Below are positions 11,601-26,600 of a stretch of 64,000 nt of DNA, piece by piece. Location of the stretch: contig JBAIAA010000673.1 of NCBI GenBank assembly GCA_037893245.1, positions 62,001-126,000 of the forward strand, read 5' to 3'. The DNA comes from Crossaster papposus (lineage: Eukaryota; Echinodermata; Asteroidea; Velatida; Solasteridae). Positions within the stretch are counted from its first letter, which is position 1. Every line of letters begins with the position of its first letter. Below the pieces are notes generated by a model. The model worked only from the letters and a program-made list of their open reading frames with translations, did not search any database and had not been told where the DNA came from. Position numbers and translations under genes: made by a program.

Positions 11601-14600
11601 ATTATTGAAAAGGAATGTACAATGTACATTGCCAAACAACTTTAATTTGTCTTTGGTCCAAATGCTGAAATCCCGAATGAATTCGCGATCTTAATTATGA
11701 ATTCCAACATGTCCTTCTTATCTTCCCACTGCCTGTTTACACATGATAAAACTGACTTGGGTCAAGTGCATAAAATGTCAAACAAATTATTATTATTCTC
11801 AACTGGACACGTTTGTTCAGTGTGCATGTACCATCGGTATCATTATGTCATCAAAACTGGTGGGAATTTGTAGAACTTTCCCACAAGTGAATATATTTAT
11901 TGGGCTTGGAATTCTAATAAAGGCCACTTTGCTTGTGGCAATTTTGTTTTTTAGAGAGATAAATTTCAAGTGTATTAAACAATAATACATGTACATATCT
12001 CATGCTTTGTATATTATCTCATATCTCATGCTTTTTTAAAACAAAGGTTTCAGTATCGGAACCGGGTACTCGTAACCAACCGTTGATGTCAGGAACCAAT
12101 TCCAGATTATAGAATCGAATACTCGTATTCCCAACTTTACAAATTATGTATAAACTTCTCAGACGATCAAAGTAAAAGGTTTTAAATGTCATTTGTTGGG
12201 AACTATCAAAAAGAAACCAGCAACGACATTTATATTTTACGTGGATGACGTTCGCAAAATTTCAACCCAGGAAATGAATTTTGGTTGAAATAGAAGCCTT
12301 TTGAAAAATGTGCTTGACTTTCTAACCATTTTGTACACGAGAACAAAAAGATGTCTCCACAAGGATATACACAAATTTGAATGTTTGTACAAAAATGTGT
12401 ACTGCTTACTTTTAGATTTCCCCTTCCCCTTATTACCAGGGGCTGGTCCTTTCTTGAAAACCCTAAGTACATTGATTTTTTGTCGTTTCCGTTTGGACTT
12501 TTCTTGATTCCTGCACCGGTACCCTAATCATGCACACGTCTTCACTGTCTGTCCCTGCCGGAACCATTTGCATTGCGTCTTGGTTGGCTAGACATTCAGG
12601 TCAGTCTGGGCATCTGGAGCTCTCAGCAGGAGAGGTTTTTGTCAGCAGTTATTACCGGAGGTGGTTGCAGATGATGAAGATGATACGCAGAGAGAGATGG
12701 TTTAGTGATGACTCCATGGCACAGTCTGTCTTCATTTGTAATTCAGCTCAACTGTGGAGTTGGTGGCCATATCCCTTTGCATAAAATGAACATTTCTGAG
12801 TTGCAGTCTACATGTACTGAATGGTACTGGTACATGGGTCATTCAAAATACATCCAAGGCTGACACCATTCTTATCCCTCTTACTCTAATACTCAAGTTA
12901 CACGTCACTAAAAAAACTGTACATGTAGACAGTTTGATATTTAGTTCGCTATTAACAATCACTCATCTTCATTTAAAGGTACTGTATGCAACATTTCAAA
13001 ACATCAAACAATAAACAAAGTTATTTTATAATACCTTGACTATAGTTTATGTGAATATAGTCATACAAATGTAAGTATCTTGTTAATGTTTTTTATCAAT
13101 TTCCAACGATGGTTGGCCAAACAATATTGGGAAAAAACATAATTTTTTTTGAATACTGCCCCCAATTTACCAAATTGATTTAGTCCACCTTTTAACCAGT
13201 TCGTGCCGGATGACGGATGGAGTTTCGTTAAAAAAAATCCCGCCAGTCGGCTCGGCGATGTTAAAATAATCCCGGCGCGAACTTGTTAAACGAGTGCAAG
13301 CCAGCCAGTCTGGTTCCCTAAACCTGACAATTCCCCTAAATCTTTTTTTCTATTTCATCTGACATTGAGGGTCAGGGAAACAGATTACAAGAACATTATG
13401 TCCCCTTGTTTTTCCAAGCATGTATGAGAAACAATATTTGCTCTAAAATAAACCCCAAAATTCATCCACTTCTGAAAATTACAGCAAATACAAATGTGGT
13501 ATTTCCTTTACTAAGTTTGGGTTTTATGTAGTTTTAAAATATTATGTCATAATTTTAAATTTTTTTAATAACTTTTGCTAACCAGTTCGCGCCGGAGGAC
13601 CTATATAAATGCGAAGTTTTCCCTAGATTCAAAACGTCAAGAGCAAGGCCGAAAATGTCTGTCGGCAGCGAGCAAGGCCAGAAATGCGTGGGTGTGCTTC
13701 TCGGTACCATCGGCATAAACCCGCCTCGGATCGAGTTTCGTTATAAATAACCCCTCGAGGCGCAGTGATGTTAAAATATATGTAGAAAATTGCCACAAAC
13801 ATCTGTTTATGATCTGAGCTCGGCCACGGAACATCCAACAGTCCTCTCAGCACTGTGCCTGCCAGTCGCCACGATCCTGTTGTTAGTTTCGGCTCCGATG
13901 GATCCATTTCATGCTTGGTTTTATGGCACTAACCAGAGCGCAAGAAATTGGCATCACTTCTGATCCTCGCTCGCCCGTCTTTCCCTTCGGCAGCATATTC
14001 ACTAACGATCTGCTGTGTCGTCAGGACAACCTGGCTCAAGGTTATTGGGTTATAGGGTTAAGCCCTCCCACGGTCTATAAATCTTCCCTGGGAAGTTGTC
14101 GCTGAGCCTCGCCCCCAGGAACGAAGAGGCGGGCGCTGCTTGTAATTTGGCAAAAATAATAACAGATTTGAGATGGCATTTTGGTCAATGATTCAAGGAA
14201 ATTAGATTACTTTCACGTTGAATATTTCATTTTTTCAAGGATGGTTTCACTGCTCATCCGCTGTTGATATCAGCATCCCATATAACCACCTGTCCCCTTT
14301 CTAAAAGTTGAATACACTTCCAGAATATTTGTTGACAGAGGTTTGTCATTTGTTTTGGAGAATAAGGCCAGTCAATAAACAAACTGTTTCAGTTTCTCGT
14401 CTGAGCTTTGAAGGAGCCCCCCCCCCCCCCTCCTCCAACATTTTTGCTGGATGTCTAGAATAAGTATTTTAGTATTTACTTTTAAATAAGTAAGATATTT
14501 CTTAATAATTCGGTAGTAAAAAATTTCGATAGCTGCAAATGGTGTATCCAACTTTTAAGCATGTCCACCCCATGAAATAGTGCAGAAGCATGGTTTTCTG

Positions 14601-17600
14601 CTACAGTAAGCACAATCTTTCTGCTGACTGAATAAAGCAGCACTATGAAATTGGGCTCAGTACACACCTGTATGTACTGGTATAGAAACCTTGCAGTCAT
14701 CTCTTTCTAATTATGCAATATAGTTTTCTTCTAGTACTGGTATCACTGAGTGAACTGTGTGTTAGTGTAGACTCCTAGATTAGGCGCTATTAAGACCATA
14801 AACTTGATAACCCATGCCTTTGAAATTAAATACCCCATAGACAGTATATTATTGTTTTATAATATTAATGTGTTTTTAAAGCAAAATCATGACCTTGCAC
14901 CTTCAGCAACGTAATTCCATTGGCAATCTTGAATTCTTTATCACAGCAAGGTTCATTTACCCAGCTGCTTAGAAGTCTGTTGACCAGTTGCTCCCCCAGT
15001 ATATTTTCTCTGTATCTCGAGAGATGAGTCATCAGTGTACAAATCAGTTGCCATGGAAACAGGTGTGATGCGTCATCAATTGTGAAGAGCAGCCCTCAAG
15101 AAGAAAATTGCATTTAGTATACAATGTACGTATTCCCACAAGTACACTGACTACATTGTAGTTTGCATAATGTTGTGTGGGTGTAGGAAATTTGAGAAAG
15201 GTTGTATTATACATTTATAACATGTATCGCTGGAAAAACTGGTTTATTACGTGTAGAATCACAGAGTATCAGTGTCAAGATCAATATTTTGTCCAGAATT
15301 GACACTGTTTACTGTGCACAGAAGGGATAGGATTGACCTAAAGGATCGAAACCTCCATTGATTGACCATGGAGATGGATTGACTCACATGTTAGGAATTC
15401 AACCTGTCATGCATTCAGTATGTACATGTATGTTTGAAAGCCCATCAATCTTGAAGTGAGCCCTCTGTGGTGAGTCAGACTCTACCATCTGTACATGTAC
15501 AGACACAGCTGCAGATAGCACTTGGTGTGTGGGCTCTCAACCTATCCATTGGTTAGTAATTAATCCGCTGGAGATTTATATTGATCGTGTGGTCATTTGC
15601 CAAAGGCTCTTCACTGTGTAAAGTGCTGACTGTTGGACAACATTGTCAAAGTACGTGCATGCTGTTGTATTTCTACATTAGCTGGGATCACATTATTGCT
15701 GACAGCAATTTGCTGTACATGGATTTTAACCGACTGGAATTTTGCATCTGTCCTGCATACATCATGTTGTACCATACAGACTGTATTAAATGCAGCACAT
15801 GACTGGAAATTGTTGTTTTAAAAACAATTTCAATACGGACATCAGCTCACTTTTGATTTCTGTTATTAAACTGCAGAGGAAAACAGGTGAGTTGTACTTA
15901 CATACACATGTACCCATTGATTGTCAATTAATATCTTTAATATCTGGTCCCTGGTTTTATAGTCAATTGAGTTGGAGCACGGGGTTGGAGTAACAGTTTA
16001 CTCAACTGAAGGGGCAAGGGCCCTTCCGTGTAAATTCAACACGCTTTCGGACCCAATCCTCACAGATTGAAATGATATTTGGTGTTATGATTGGCCTATT
16101 TGAGAAACCCCCAGAACTGATTTTTTTGTTTGTAAATTGGCTCGTTAGTTTTTGAGATACGGGTCAGTGAACTTTAGACCAATTAGCATGACCTTTAAAC
16201 TTTGACACAGTAGAGTGACTTTTCACAAGTTGCAAATAACTAAGAAGAGAGTATGTGTACCGTATGCGACTATATTAACTTGGCATAAATATCTTGTGTA
16301 ATGTACCGGTACATCACTGGGGTCCTAATTGGATGTATTGAGGGGGACAGAACATTAGAGAGTGTGTAGACAAATCCTAGATATAAATTAACCCTAAATG
16401 TCACCTAAGAAAAATACAAAATACTACAAAATACTACTTGAGTAAACTGTAGTATGCAGAACTACTAGTAGTACCTCAAATGTATGCCTAGGGTTTAATT
16501 TAGACTAATCTCAACAAGCTATCAATTCAAATCATTGTGTACAGTGATCATGTACCGATCTGAATTTGTATAAAGTAGCCCCTGTGTTAATTTAATGGAC
16601 AAAGATTTAAAATCACAGGGCAATGCCTCATATAGTGACCAGTAAGTTGTGGTTGTGGTTTTGTGTGTGTTCACTGAACAATATCAACTGTTGTCCCTTT
16701 TACTGGTGCATTGCCTATCCTATTGGGTGGTCACACTGTACACTTCATGGCCTATTTCACCTTGAAGACTGGCCCCATTCATTGCATTGTGCCTTTCTGG
16801 CTGGCTTGTTTACCTTATCTATGCCTTATCACACCCAGACTAATTATAAAATAACTGTTAGCAGACAACCATTTACATACTGACCATAAAGTTAATCTGC
16901 TTCCTGTGTTTATTAATAGGGGTTGCCCATAGTCAACACAACATTTAAACAAAAGGCTTTGAATACATGTACAGGATCTAATTTGTACCAGTTGAAGAGT
17001 TTATTTATTTATCAGATTAAATACTTTTGAAGAAATTGTTTATTTCCAAAACATGATATATTCTGTTATCTCTCTATAGAATAGAATTCAAGCCTCTCCT
17101 AGCTGCCTGAACCATAATTTTTTTCAGCGTTTATACTTACCGGTACATTCCCCTAGGGCTAGCGGAAACCATCTCGAATCTTGCAAATTCCCCTAATTGC
17201 CACCATGTTAACATTTGATTCATCCTCAATCCTCCAAAATCATCCGTTATTTTTTGAATTTGTTCCAAGGAGGAGTAACCAACCATTGCCTTAATCCTTC
17301 AAAAATCATCCAACAGTCACTTGAGTTGAGGCAGTGGTGATGACATTCAGAAGCAATGGAGATGATATTGAGCGTATTAAATGCAGAGCTTAATTATATG
17401 CATGAAACAATGCTGGGTACCCCATACAGCCTACGAACTTGACACAATGCATCCTCCAAACTTAACCTCCAAAATTTACTCCCAAATCCTCCAAACTGCC
17501 GTTTCTGCAGAGATAATGCATGCACTCCCTATTTTATTTCCCCATAAACTACAGGATTCCGTCATATTCGTCCATGCATTATACACTAGTGTTAACACTG

Positions 17601-20600
17601 ATGACTCTTAAAAACTGTCCGCACCCCTGATAAAGCATCTCCATCTGCAATCCATTTCTCAGTGATCTCCTTCTTAAATCCCCTGTCAGGGTCACCCCCA
17701 CTCCCTGGGCAAAACACTAGCACTATTGACCCAAGAGTCTTTCCTAAAAAGTACACAGAGCTCAATTTGTTCAGCAAGCCACCAGACAGTACACCCATTG
17801 GGGATATGGGGGATATGGGAGGGTATATTTAGGAAGCAATCTGTCAAAGTGTACAACAACATTTCCTATCTTGCCCCTAAACCGCAGGGTTTGCCTTTAA
17901 AGAGGTTCTGCGGTGCTCATTGGTATGGTACATGAACTGGTACATGTGTACCAGTACCAATCTAAGTTCTAAATTTTGCACAAGTTTTCAAAAAGGCTTG
18001 AGGTAATAGCTTTTGATCACATAATTAATAATGCAATTTTCTTGTATTTTTTATAGTGTACCGTTTGGTAAAAGCCAATGTACATTTAGTGTACATGTAG
18101 TCATCCTGGTAATTAAATACCAGTGACAAAGTACATGTACCACAGTGAGGCAAGACTGTGTACATATTTTAGGCATGATAAGCATTGTATTATTATGATT
18201 ATTTATTCAGCCACATTGCAAACACACAATCTATCCACATAATAAACTATGGGATAATTGCTTTTGTCCCCAGTGATTGTAATCAGCATGCTTTCCCAGT
18301 CATTTAAAAAAAAACATGTATTCAGGCAGTTACTGAACTTTAACCTTTGACCTATGTGGATATGTACCTAAGTTTAAGAATCTTGTGATTATTGCAGATG
18401 TCACAGAGGTCTAATGATTCACAGATGTTAAAAGGGCAGATAGCACTGTGGGATGCTTTCACTTTGACTGGCATTCTCTGCCATATCATTCCATATCTCG
18501 CTGTTTCATTTATTAAAGTATTCCCTACCTTGAAATATAAAACGTTGTAATTAGAATTAGAGATCTACATTTACGGGTACGTGTGCGTTAAGTTTGTGGT
18601 TTTTACCCATCAAAACAGGAAATCTATGTTTTATCCTGTGCTGTCGGATAATTCCTAGAAATACTTTTTGAAGTACCAGTACATTACATTTGTAATTGTG
18701 TAAGTTCTCTCTTGGAAATGGATCAACAAGTTCAATTTTTGACCCAATTCAAGAACATTTATCTCCATGAATTCGGTTAACTCACATAAATGTACCTCAG
18801 TAGTGCATACAATTGGATTCCTCTTTAACCAGTTCGCGCCGGGATTATTTTAACATTGCCGAGCCGACGGGCGCGATTATTTTTAACGAAACTCGATCCG
18901 AAGCGGGTTCAGGCTGATAGTGTCGGGAAGCACACCCACGCATTTTCGGCCTTGCGCGCTGCTGACATACATGTCCGAACTTGAACTTGGCGTGTTTATG
19001 CGTCATCCGTTTTGAATTTGGGGAAATTTTTGCGTTTATATACGTCATCCGGCACGAACTGGTTAACATTTAAACTGTCCTGAAGAGAGTGCGCATGTAA
19101 ATAAAAGATCATCAAGACATGATAATATTTAACGAAAATATAATCCTCTAGAATTACAATCACACATTAACATTTGTTCTTACCCGGTACTTCCATCATC
19201 AGGAATTCCTTGCATTATGTTAACAAAATGCACCGGAGTCTTTGTCTTAACAGTGTACTTGCACTATGCAGATGGTTGGAGAAAACAAAATATAAGAATA
19301 AGTCCTCAAAATATCCTTAGAAACAACTCCGTCTTGTTGTAAGGCCAGAATTTGTTTTCTTTGTTTTTTTACCTTTTCTTTGTTATTACTCTTCTGGTTT
19401 GCATCAGGTGACTCAGCCCCGTTGGTCAGAAATCTGACCAAAATATAATCTACCGTAATTCTCTAGGCATTTACTGACCGTCCGTTGCATATGATCCCTA
19501 TGAATTTATGATCATTATCACTTTCCTCGGGCACTGCAAAATGCCTACCCCTGCCACCAGAGTGGATGAGTCCATACTTGGTATATTTTCATCCTGCCAG
19601 TCAGTTATTATGATATGGCATACCAGCACTTGGGCCTCATCCATTAGTCACTTCAGTAACTAGTAGTAGTAGACAGGAGAGAGAAAAGGAAAGTGTGCTG
19701 CCAGATACCAAATTTCTCTTGTCATAAACGGATACCATTCACTGGACCAGTTTTTGCTGTCATCTAAACATCTATACCACATAAAAACATTTACAACTAG
19801 TTTTGGCAGGCATCATGTGTTCATCACACACTATTTTCTGAAGTAGTGTATTCATATGTACGGTAGCACCATGGAGGAATAAGAAGGTTCATCTTGTTGG
19901 TGGTACATTGTAGAGTTCTGATGTGTGCCAGTTGTGCTGCACATTTTATACTGAACACCTTACATGTACTGGTACCGGTACATACACACCACTAGAGTGA
20001 AGTTCTCTACTGCTGAATTAGATTTTATGTGTGCGGGGAATTTTGTGTCTCCACTTTTCCCATCAAAGTGAAGTGATTGTGGAGAGTGATTTTTTTTGGA
20101 TGCCAGGGATTCTTATCAGCTCCTGCCGATCAGTCTTGTGTCTTGCTGGTGTTGCTGCTGCATTCTGGAGTTGCTGCATTCTGAGTGTTTGACTACATTG
20201 TTTTTAAAGGTATGGCCAAAGTACAATTCACCTTTGTTTTCTGTTCTTTTTTCCAAGAAGGAAATGTCTGTTTTATTTGTGTATTTCTAGAAAAAGACTT
20301 GTTTTATTTTACTATCTGTATTAAAGGGAAATGCTGAATTAATACACCATGTCAAATGTCATTGTAAGGGGGCTGTAAATTTTCATGTTTTAAATCGAAA
20401 CATTTCATTTTATGCACGCAGAAAAGCAAGTATTGATGAATTCACTGTATATTAATTTAAAAAAAATACTTGGTTGATATTTGCCAACAAGATTTGTACA
20501 GTCACAACAATTGTTTGCCAAAGTTTCCATACATAAACAAGTGTAGACCTGTTGTTATAGACGCAAGTACCGGTAGTTAAAAACTGGTGATCAACTAACA

Positions 20601-23600
20601 TTTCTAGTTTGGAAAGCCAAACCCGCTAACCTCTGTGTAAAGCAGCGTTGATGGCCCAAAAGTCATCTTATACATCATATCTTAACAAGCACAAATGAAT
20701 TTCCACAAATTGATTAGATTGGACAAAAGTCCCATTCAAATAAACCTAGAATCTGGACTCAAGACAGTCATAATTGTCTGCATATGCTCATCAGTTGTTC
20801 TGAGATCTTTATAAAAATCTCCCAGAGGCACTTATTCGGCAGTACTGGTAGTTTCTAATTGTCACTGAAGACTTGAAGGTAGGATACACCATTTGCAGAT
20901 ATCAAACAATTTTATTACCAAATTATTAAGAAATATCTTACTAATTTGAAAGTAAATAATGATTCTATTCATCCAGCAAAATTATTGCACTAGATATCCT
21001 GCAATTGTTCCGGAAAATTTAATTTAAAAAACAAAAATTGCCGGTTGCCGGTGAATGATGCCGGTTGAAAACGGACGTCGTTTGTTTTTCTTTTTTCTCT
21101 GCATTCATGATCGTAAGACTTCTGACAGGTCAGTTAAATGATATTTACTATAAATTCCAACCCCCAAATTACCAATAGTGTATCCAGCCTTGTAAAGGTC
21201 TGTAGTCAAAAATTAATTGCCTAGCAGGTTGTTTTTACAAGATCCATTTAAGCCATACTGGTACCCCCTTGGGCTTCTAATTGATATTTAAATACAGAAA
21301 TATCAGTGACTCACCGATTATGATGGCAAAACCCTTTCATTATCAACTATTAGTGCTACATCATTGGATTATCGGATTAAGTTTCAATGTGGTTCCCTAA
21401 AGAAACGACCATGACAATAGCGGCCATACCATGCATTTTTCTGGTTTGGGTTTTTGTTCAAAAAGTGTTCATTTGTAAAGAGTTATGTACTGTGGTTTTT
21501 AATACAGACCACGGCAGGACAAAAATACTATTCATTCATAAAGCTGCACATTTTGCACTTTGTGCTGTGTATATTACCATAGAGAGAGGACAGGTACCGT
21601 ACTGGTAATTTATTTAATTGGCTCTCACTGTATGTCTACTCTATTGACAGTCTTCTCCATGTGAGTGCCCAATTACTGTGGTCCACTGTTTACTATCTGG
21701 CTTAAATGAATGAGTCATCAGAATTATTTCATAATAACGTCCTAATTACTACGAGTGTGGTTCCATAGGTCAGGTCTTTGCACACATGCAAGACTCTCTG
21801 GTATTGAGGATTATTTTTCACACAAAAAATGTATCTCTAGAGGGGGTTTGGATTACAACAAAATTGAGACTACACCGTGTGCAGCATATCCTGAGGATCT
21901 CAATTAAATATTTATAGTTTTCTTGTGGGCGTACTGTATGTGCATACACACAGTGTGCCCAATGGAAACTATACAGGGCTCAGTGTAGTAAATTACAGGA
22001 TTTTACAGGAATGCTGCTTTTCCCAATAGATTGTGTGAGTCTTGCCAGTTCATCAACACTTTTTCTTTGAGTACCTTGGTACCAAACACTACATGTACAT
22101 GTACCTACCGGTAGTCTATCCACAGACTCCTGTGTTAGAAACAGAATTTCCCGACTGTTATCTACCGTACTTGGCAAATTATCGTTCCGTCACTGGTTTC
22201 CAGTAGGTGCTGGTCCAATATTATGACACATTTAAGTAAATTAAAAGGTTCTTTCGGTATTTCTTTTTTACCCTTGTGTCCCATTTGTCAGCCAGTATTG
22301 TGCCTTTACAGTGAGCATAACAATATCAACAAGTGAAATAGAACTATGGTACATGTAGTGTTTGCTCTGCCCTATCCTGTAAACCTCAAGATAAAACTAA
22401 AAGCCATGATAGGCCCCTCTTCAAATATTGACTCATCTGTTCCCTTGGTTGGGTTGTTGGACTTGACTTGTGGTCTTATCAACAGCAAGAGACTGGCAAG
22501 CATCACATCACCAAACATGTTTGATCTATACACTACCCAGTACTGCTGTGTTTGACAGGATTTTGAGCTTCTGTGCAAGAAGCAGTTAATTGCTTTTGTA
22601 GCAGTAGTGCTGAGGTTAATGTTGCTGTAAGATTTGCATTTCAAATTACAGTACTATACAGTACAAGTACATGTACATGTATGCTTCATATTCAAACAGT
22701 TCTGAAGCTGGTGTCGCAATGCAGTATAAAGTAAGCAAGGGATGGGATACCGAAACTGTATTACTATTACCAACACATATTAACCACACCCTTCTGGCGC
22801 TTTAAATTTGAACTCCATATTTTTAGATTTAACATGTGTACTTCCGATATTTGTGGGTATTAGTCCATAAATAAAAACAAAATGTGTCCCGGTTATACCT
22901 GACCTACCGTAGTATTTTCCCATAAAGGTGTCACTAAGTAAAAAGTTGACTTCAAACTTTTCTTTTCTTTTGCTTATGTAATCACTTATGTAGGCATCAA
23001 CGAATGTGTGCTGAAATTTAATAACAAAATCCCATGGCAGGTAACTGGTACAAGGAAAATAGTATCCCTAATTTAGGGAAAGACCCATGTACCGTTATAT
23101 TTGTACACTCTCTTCCTAAATTGGACACCTCTTTCACATGCTAAATGAATGGTGCTTAATTTAGTGCATAATACATGTATGTAGTATTTTATTTTCCCAG
23201 GCTTGCAACAAAAGCTGTTCCTAGTTAAACTGCTTGTTAATTTTGCTAAATTTGCTGGATATTTCCACCGCACGTTAAACTAAATATTGGTGTTGCTTGA
23301 CAGTAATATGATCCAGGCTGCATACAGTGTACAATAAATTTCTGAAAACCACGAAATTGAAAATGAAAAATGTTAAAAACCAGGTGGTGTGGAGATTTCA
23401 GAGGATTTAGATCTAGAGCAGTTTAGCCTATAGGCTGCTTTAGTGTGTAGGGTGGGAGCTAATTTACTGACCAAGGAATATGAAAATGTTGCCATTTATT
23501 ACTGTCCCCTCCCCCCAGTCATGGAACAAAATGAAATGGTGAGAGATGATTTGGGAGCATCTGGTTGTACTAAAGAAAGCAGATAAGCAGACTTAAAGGG

Positions 23601-26600
23601 GCACATGCTTTTCCTGTTGAGAATACATGTACGGTAGACCAGACCCTGGGCAAAATATTTGGGCGACCCTTTAAAACTGGAGAATTATGTACATTTTTTG
23701 TATTGCTCAATTACAGGTTTACAAATGTAGGTTATGGTGTTTTACATTGCAGACCCACATACATGTACACATGTACCGGTACACGTGTAATTGCTCTTGA
23801 GTCAGTTCCAGATTGAGGCAATTGATACAAAAATCAAGTCTAGAAAGGTTTTGCTCAGGCCAAAAATCAATCTCTGCTGATGTTCTATAAAATTGGCCCC
23901 TGAGTGTACACTAGATAACCAAGAACAATTTCCTGGGTTTTAAACCTTCAGCACCATTTCACTACCGGTATGTACATGTACATTTACACGTATTGTACTT
24001 TGGATGGCATTTCAAAATGCAAAAAAATATTACATGCCAGTGTATAATTCTGTATTTTAATGACTAAACAAATGACTATACTAACCTGTATATTTCAAAC
24101 TTCTCACAATGTAAACAAAGTTTCACAATCGCTCGGAAGTGATGGATTTGTTTGCCGATAGGACAATGTTGGTACATGTACATGTGTACATGTACGGTAC
24201 TCTATCAATACATCTAATATACAATGTGGTTATTGGTTACCCTCATTTTTCTAATCTGGAAGCAAACGCTACTATTCAAACTATAACCCGGAAATGGGTT
24301 TTTGTTGTATTGATAAATTCAATACACGTTTTGTGTTGAAAATACTCTGAATATTGTCCGACTGACAGCTGAATAATAGAATTAAAAGAACCAAAATGTG
24401 TGAATAATGCTGTAAAATATTCCAGAAATGTAGATGGAATAATGTACATGTGTGAGGAATTTGTGGTACCGTACCTGTATAATGTGGTGCATTGACAGTT
24501 GACACCATTTGTCCCTTACCAAGTTGTCCTAAGTTATTTGGTCAAGAGTTTCAATTTCCATAAAACAAACACTTAGTTTATTTACATGCAAACTTGTCAG
24601 TTGACTTTTATCGTTTTGGTCATCAAATGAACCATGAAATTAATTGAGGGACATTCAAAACGATAAGTGGTATAGCGACACTCTGGTTGTATTGGTTCTA
24701 ATGAACTTGTCGTTTACGTACATGTAGTACTGTACGGTACAATGTAGACAAAAAAGTGTTTTGTGAAAATGTACGATAGTGTTTTTCTATTACATGTAAC
24801 AGTTTGTGTTATTGCACCAGATACCGGTACATGTACTGTACATGTACCACAAATCTGTCTCAACAAGCATTTATCCCTCTAATTTATATAGGCCTACTTG
24901 TACTTGATTAAAATGTTAATAATAGGAAATGTAATGTACACATGTACTGGTACACGTATCAAGTACCATACATCTATTTGGAATGTTAAAAATTAACTTT
25001 TCCAGTGGAAACTTGCCTTGTAATCAACCAGTCCACAACCAATCAGTCAATGACTTCCAACAAATGGACTAACGACTCCTTCTCCATTCTCCGTTCCCTG
25101 TTTTGAACACACACCTCTCAATGTGTTGCAAACCTGGCTCTCTCTTGATTGCCATGTTGATCCCCAAGATGTCAAACTGGTGGGCTTCAAAAATGTATGA
25201 CCTCATCCTGGTCATGTTGTTAAGGCACTACAGTGCTGGGGATTCTTGCTCCGGCCACGGAAGATAAATTATTTTGCGGTTGATCAAACATAGTGTCATC
25301 AGAAATATGAATTCAGAATTTTTTCTCTCTTTGGTTTTAAAAAGTTTTGTCTAGTTTGTTGTTTTTGGTTTTGTTTATTTGTGTTTCGGGGCTCAACGTT
25401 ATACTGTAGGTCTCAATTTTCTTTTTTAGAGCTGTACTTTCGCAGAAACCAATGTGGATAGCCAAAAAATTGAAGTTGAAAACATCTGTCTAATCTATCT
25501 TCTGGTTTTTTTTACCAAGAATTACACAAAATATTGTGATTTTTAATTTAATAAACTGATTTGGTATTCCTGGCCGTTTTGTAGCTCCTCATTTACCCGT
25601 CCCTTAACTACCCGGTATTTAAAACACATTAATTTTTCCTTACCCTCAAATTCACAAAACATTTCACACTATTGGTTTTATGTGCATGCACATGGATGAA
25701 CATTTTTATGACATGACATCACAGGGCAATCGCAAAGATTAACGACCCTACTATGTGTAAGTGCCAGGAATTTTCTTAACGCCTCAAAATGTCATATTTT
25801 AGGAAGATCTACATGTATGATGTACCGTATAAATAAGGCTCTTTAAAATGCTAAATATGGATGCTGATAGCCTCTAGCAAGTTGAGTGATAGTTTAAGGG
25901 GGTGCAGGGGAGGGTACAGTAGTTCACTAATATTTCACAAAATATAATGATTGAGTAAATTTGTAAAGTGTAATGTTTTCTTCCAAGTGAAATATTTAGT
26001 TGAACATTTTATAAAGCAATCTGTGATACATGCATGTATTTTACAATGCGTAAAATTATATCTACATGTAGGTAAAGTAAAAAATTGTCTTGCATTTTGC
26101 ATTTAAAGGAGGAATACACCATTGGTAATTGCTTGAATTATCATAAATGGGTGGATTTTGGTGGTTGTATTTTATAGTAAATATTGTTTGAACTGACCTG
26201 TCTGAAGTTTTGCAATCATGGATGATGAGAAAAGCAAGAAAAAACGGCGTTCGTTTTCAACTAGCGTCGGGCAGTGATTCTTATGTTGTTCTTGTTTTTT
26301 CGCAATCGCCGTCTGGCGATCGTGATTTCTTTTTATCAATTTCAATTTTCTTAACATTTATAGGATATCTAGCGTAATAGTTTTGCTAGATGCCTACAAT
26401 AATTATTTACCTTTAAAAAAAATAAGATATTTGTTAATAATTCGGTAGTAACAGTGTTTCCTACCAGTACCATTTATTAATTTATGATTGATGACCTTTT
26501 TTTATTTGTTTATTTATTTTATTTTTAAATTTATTTTTGTGCATAATAATACACAACTCTGTCATTTTCTTTCTTATAAAGTCCTTCCTCATAAAAAAAG

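Noticed and set aside
12530-12784. 84-codon ORF with a GC-richer start.
   Set aside because: No recognised domain, no upstream splice phase match and nothing similar nearby; not enough to call a gene.
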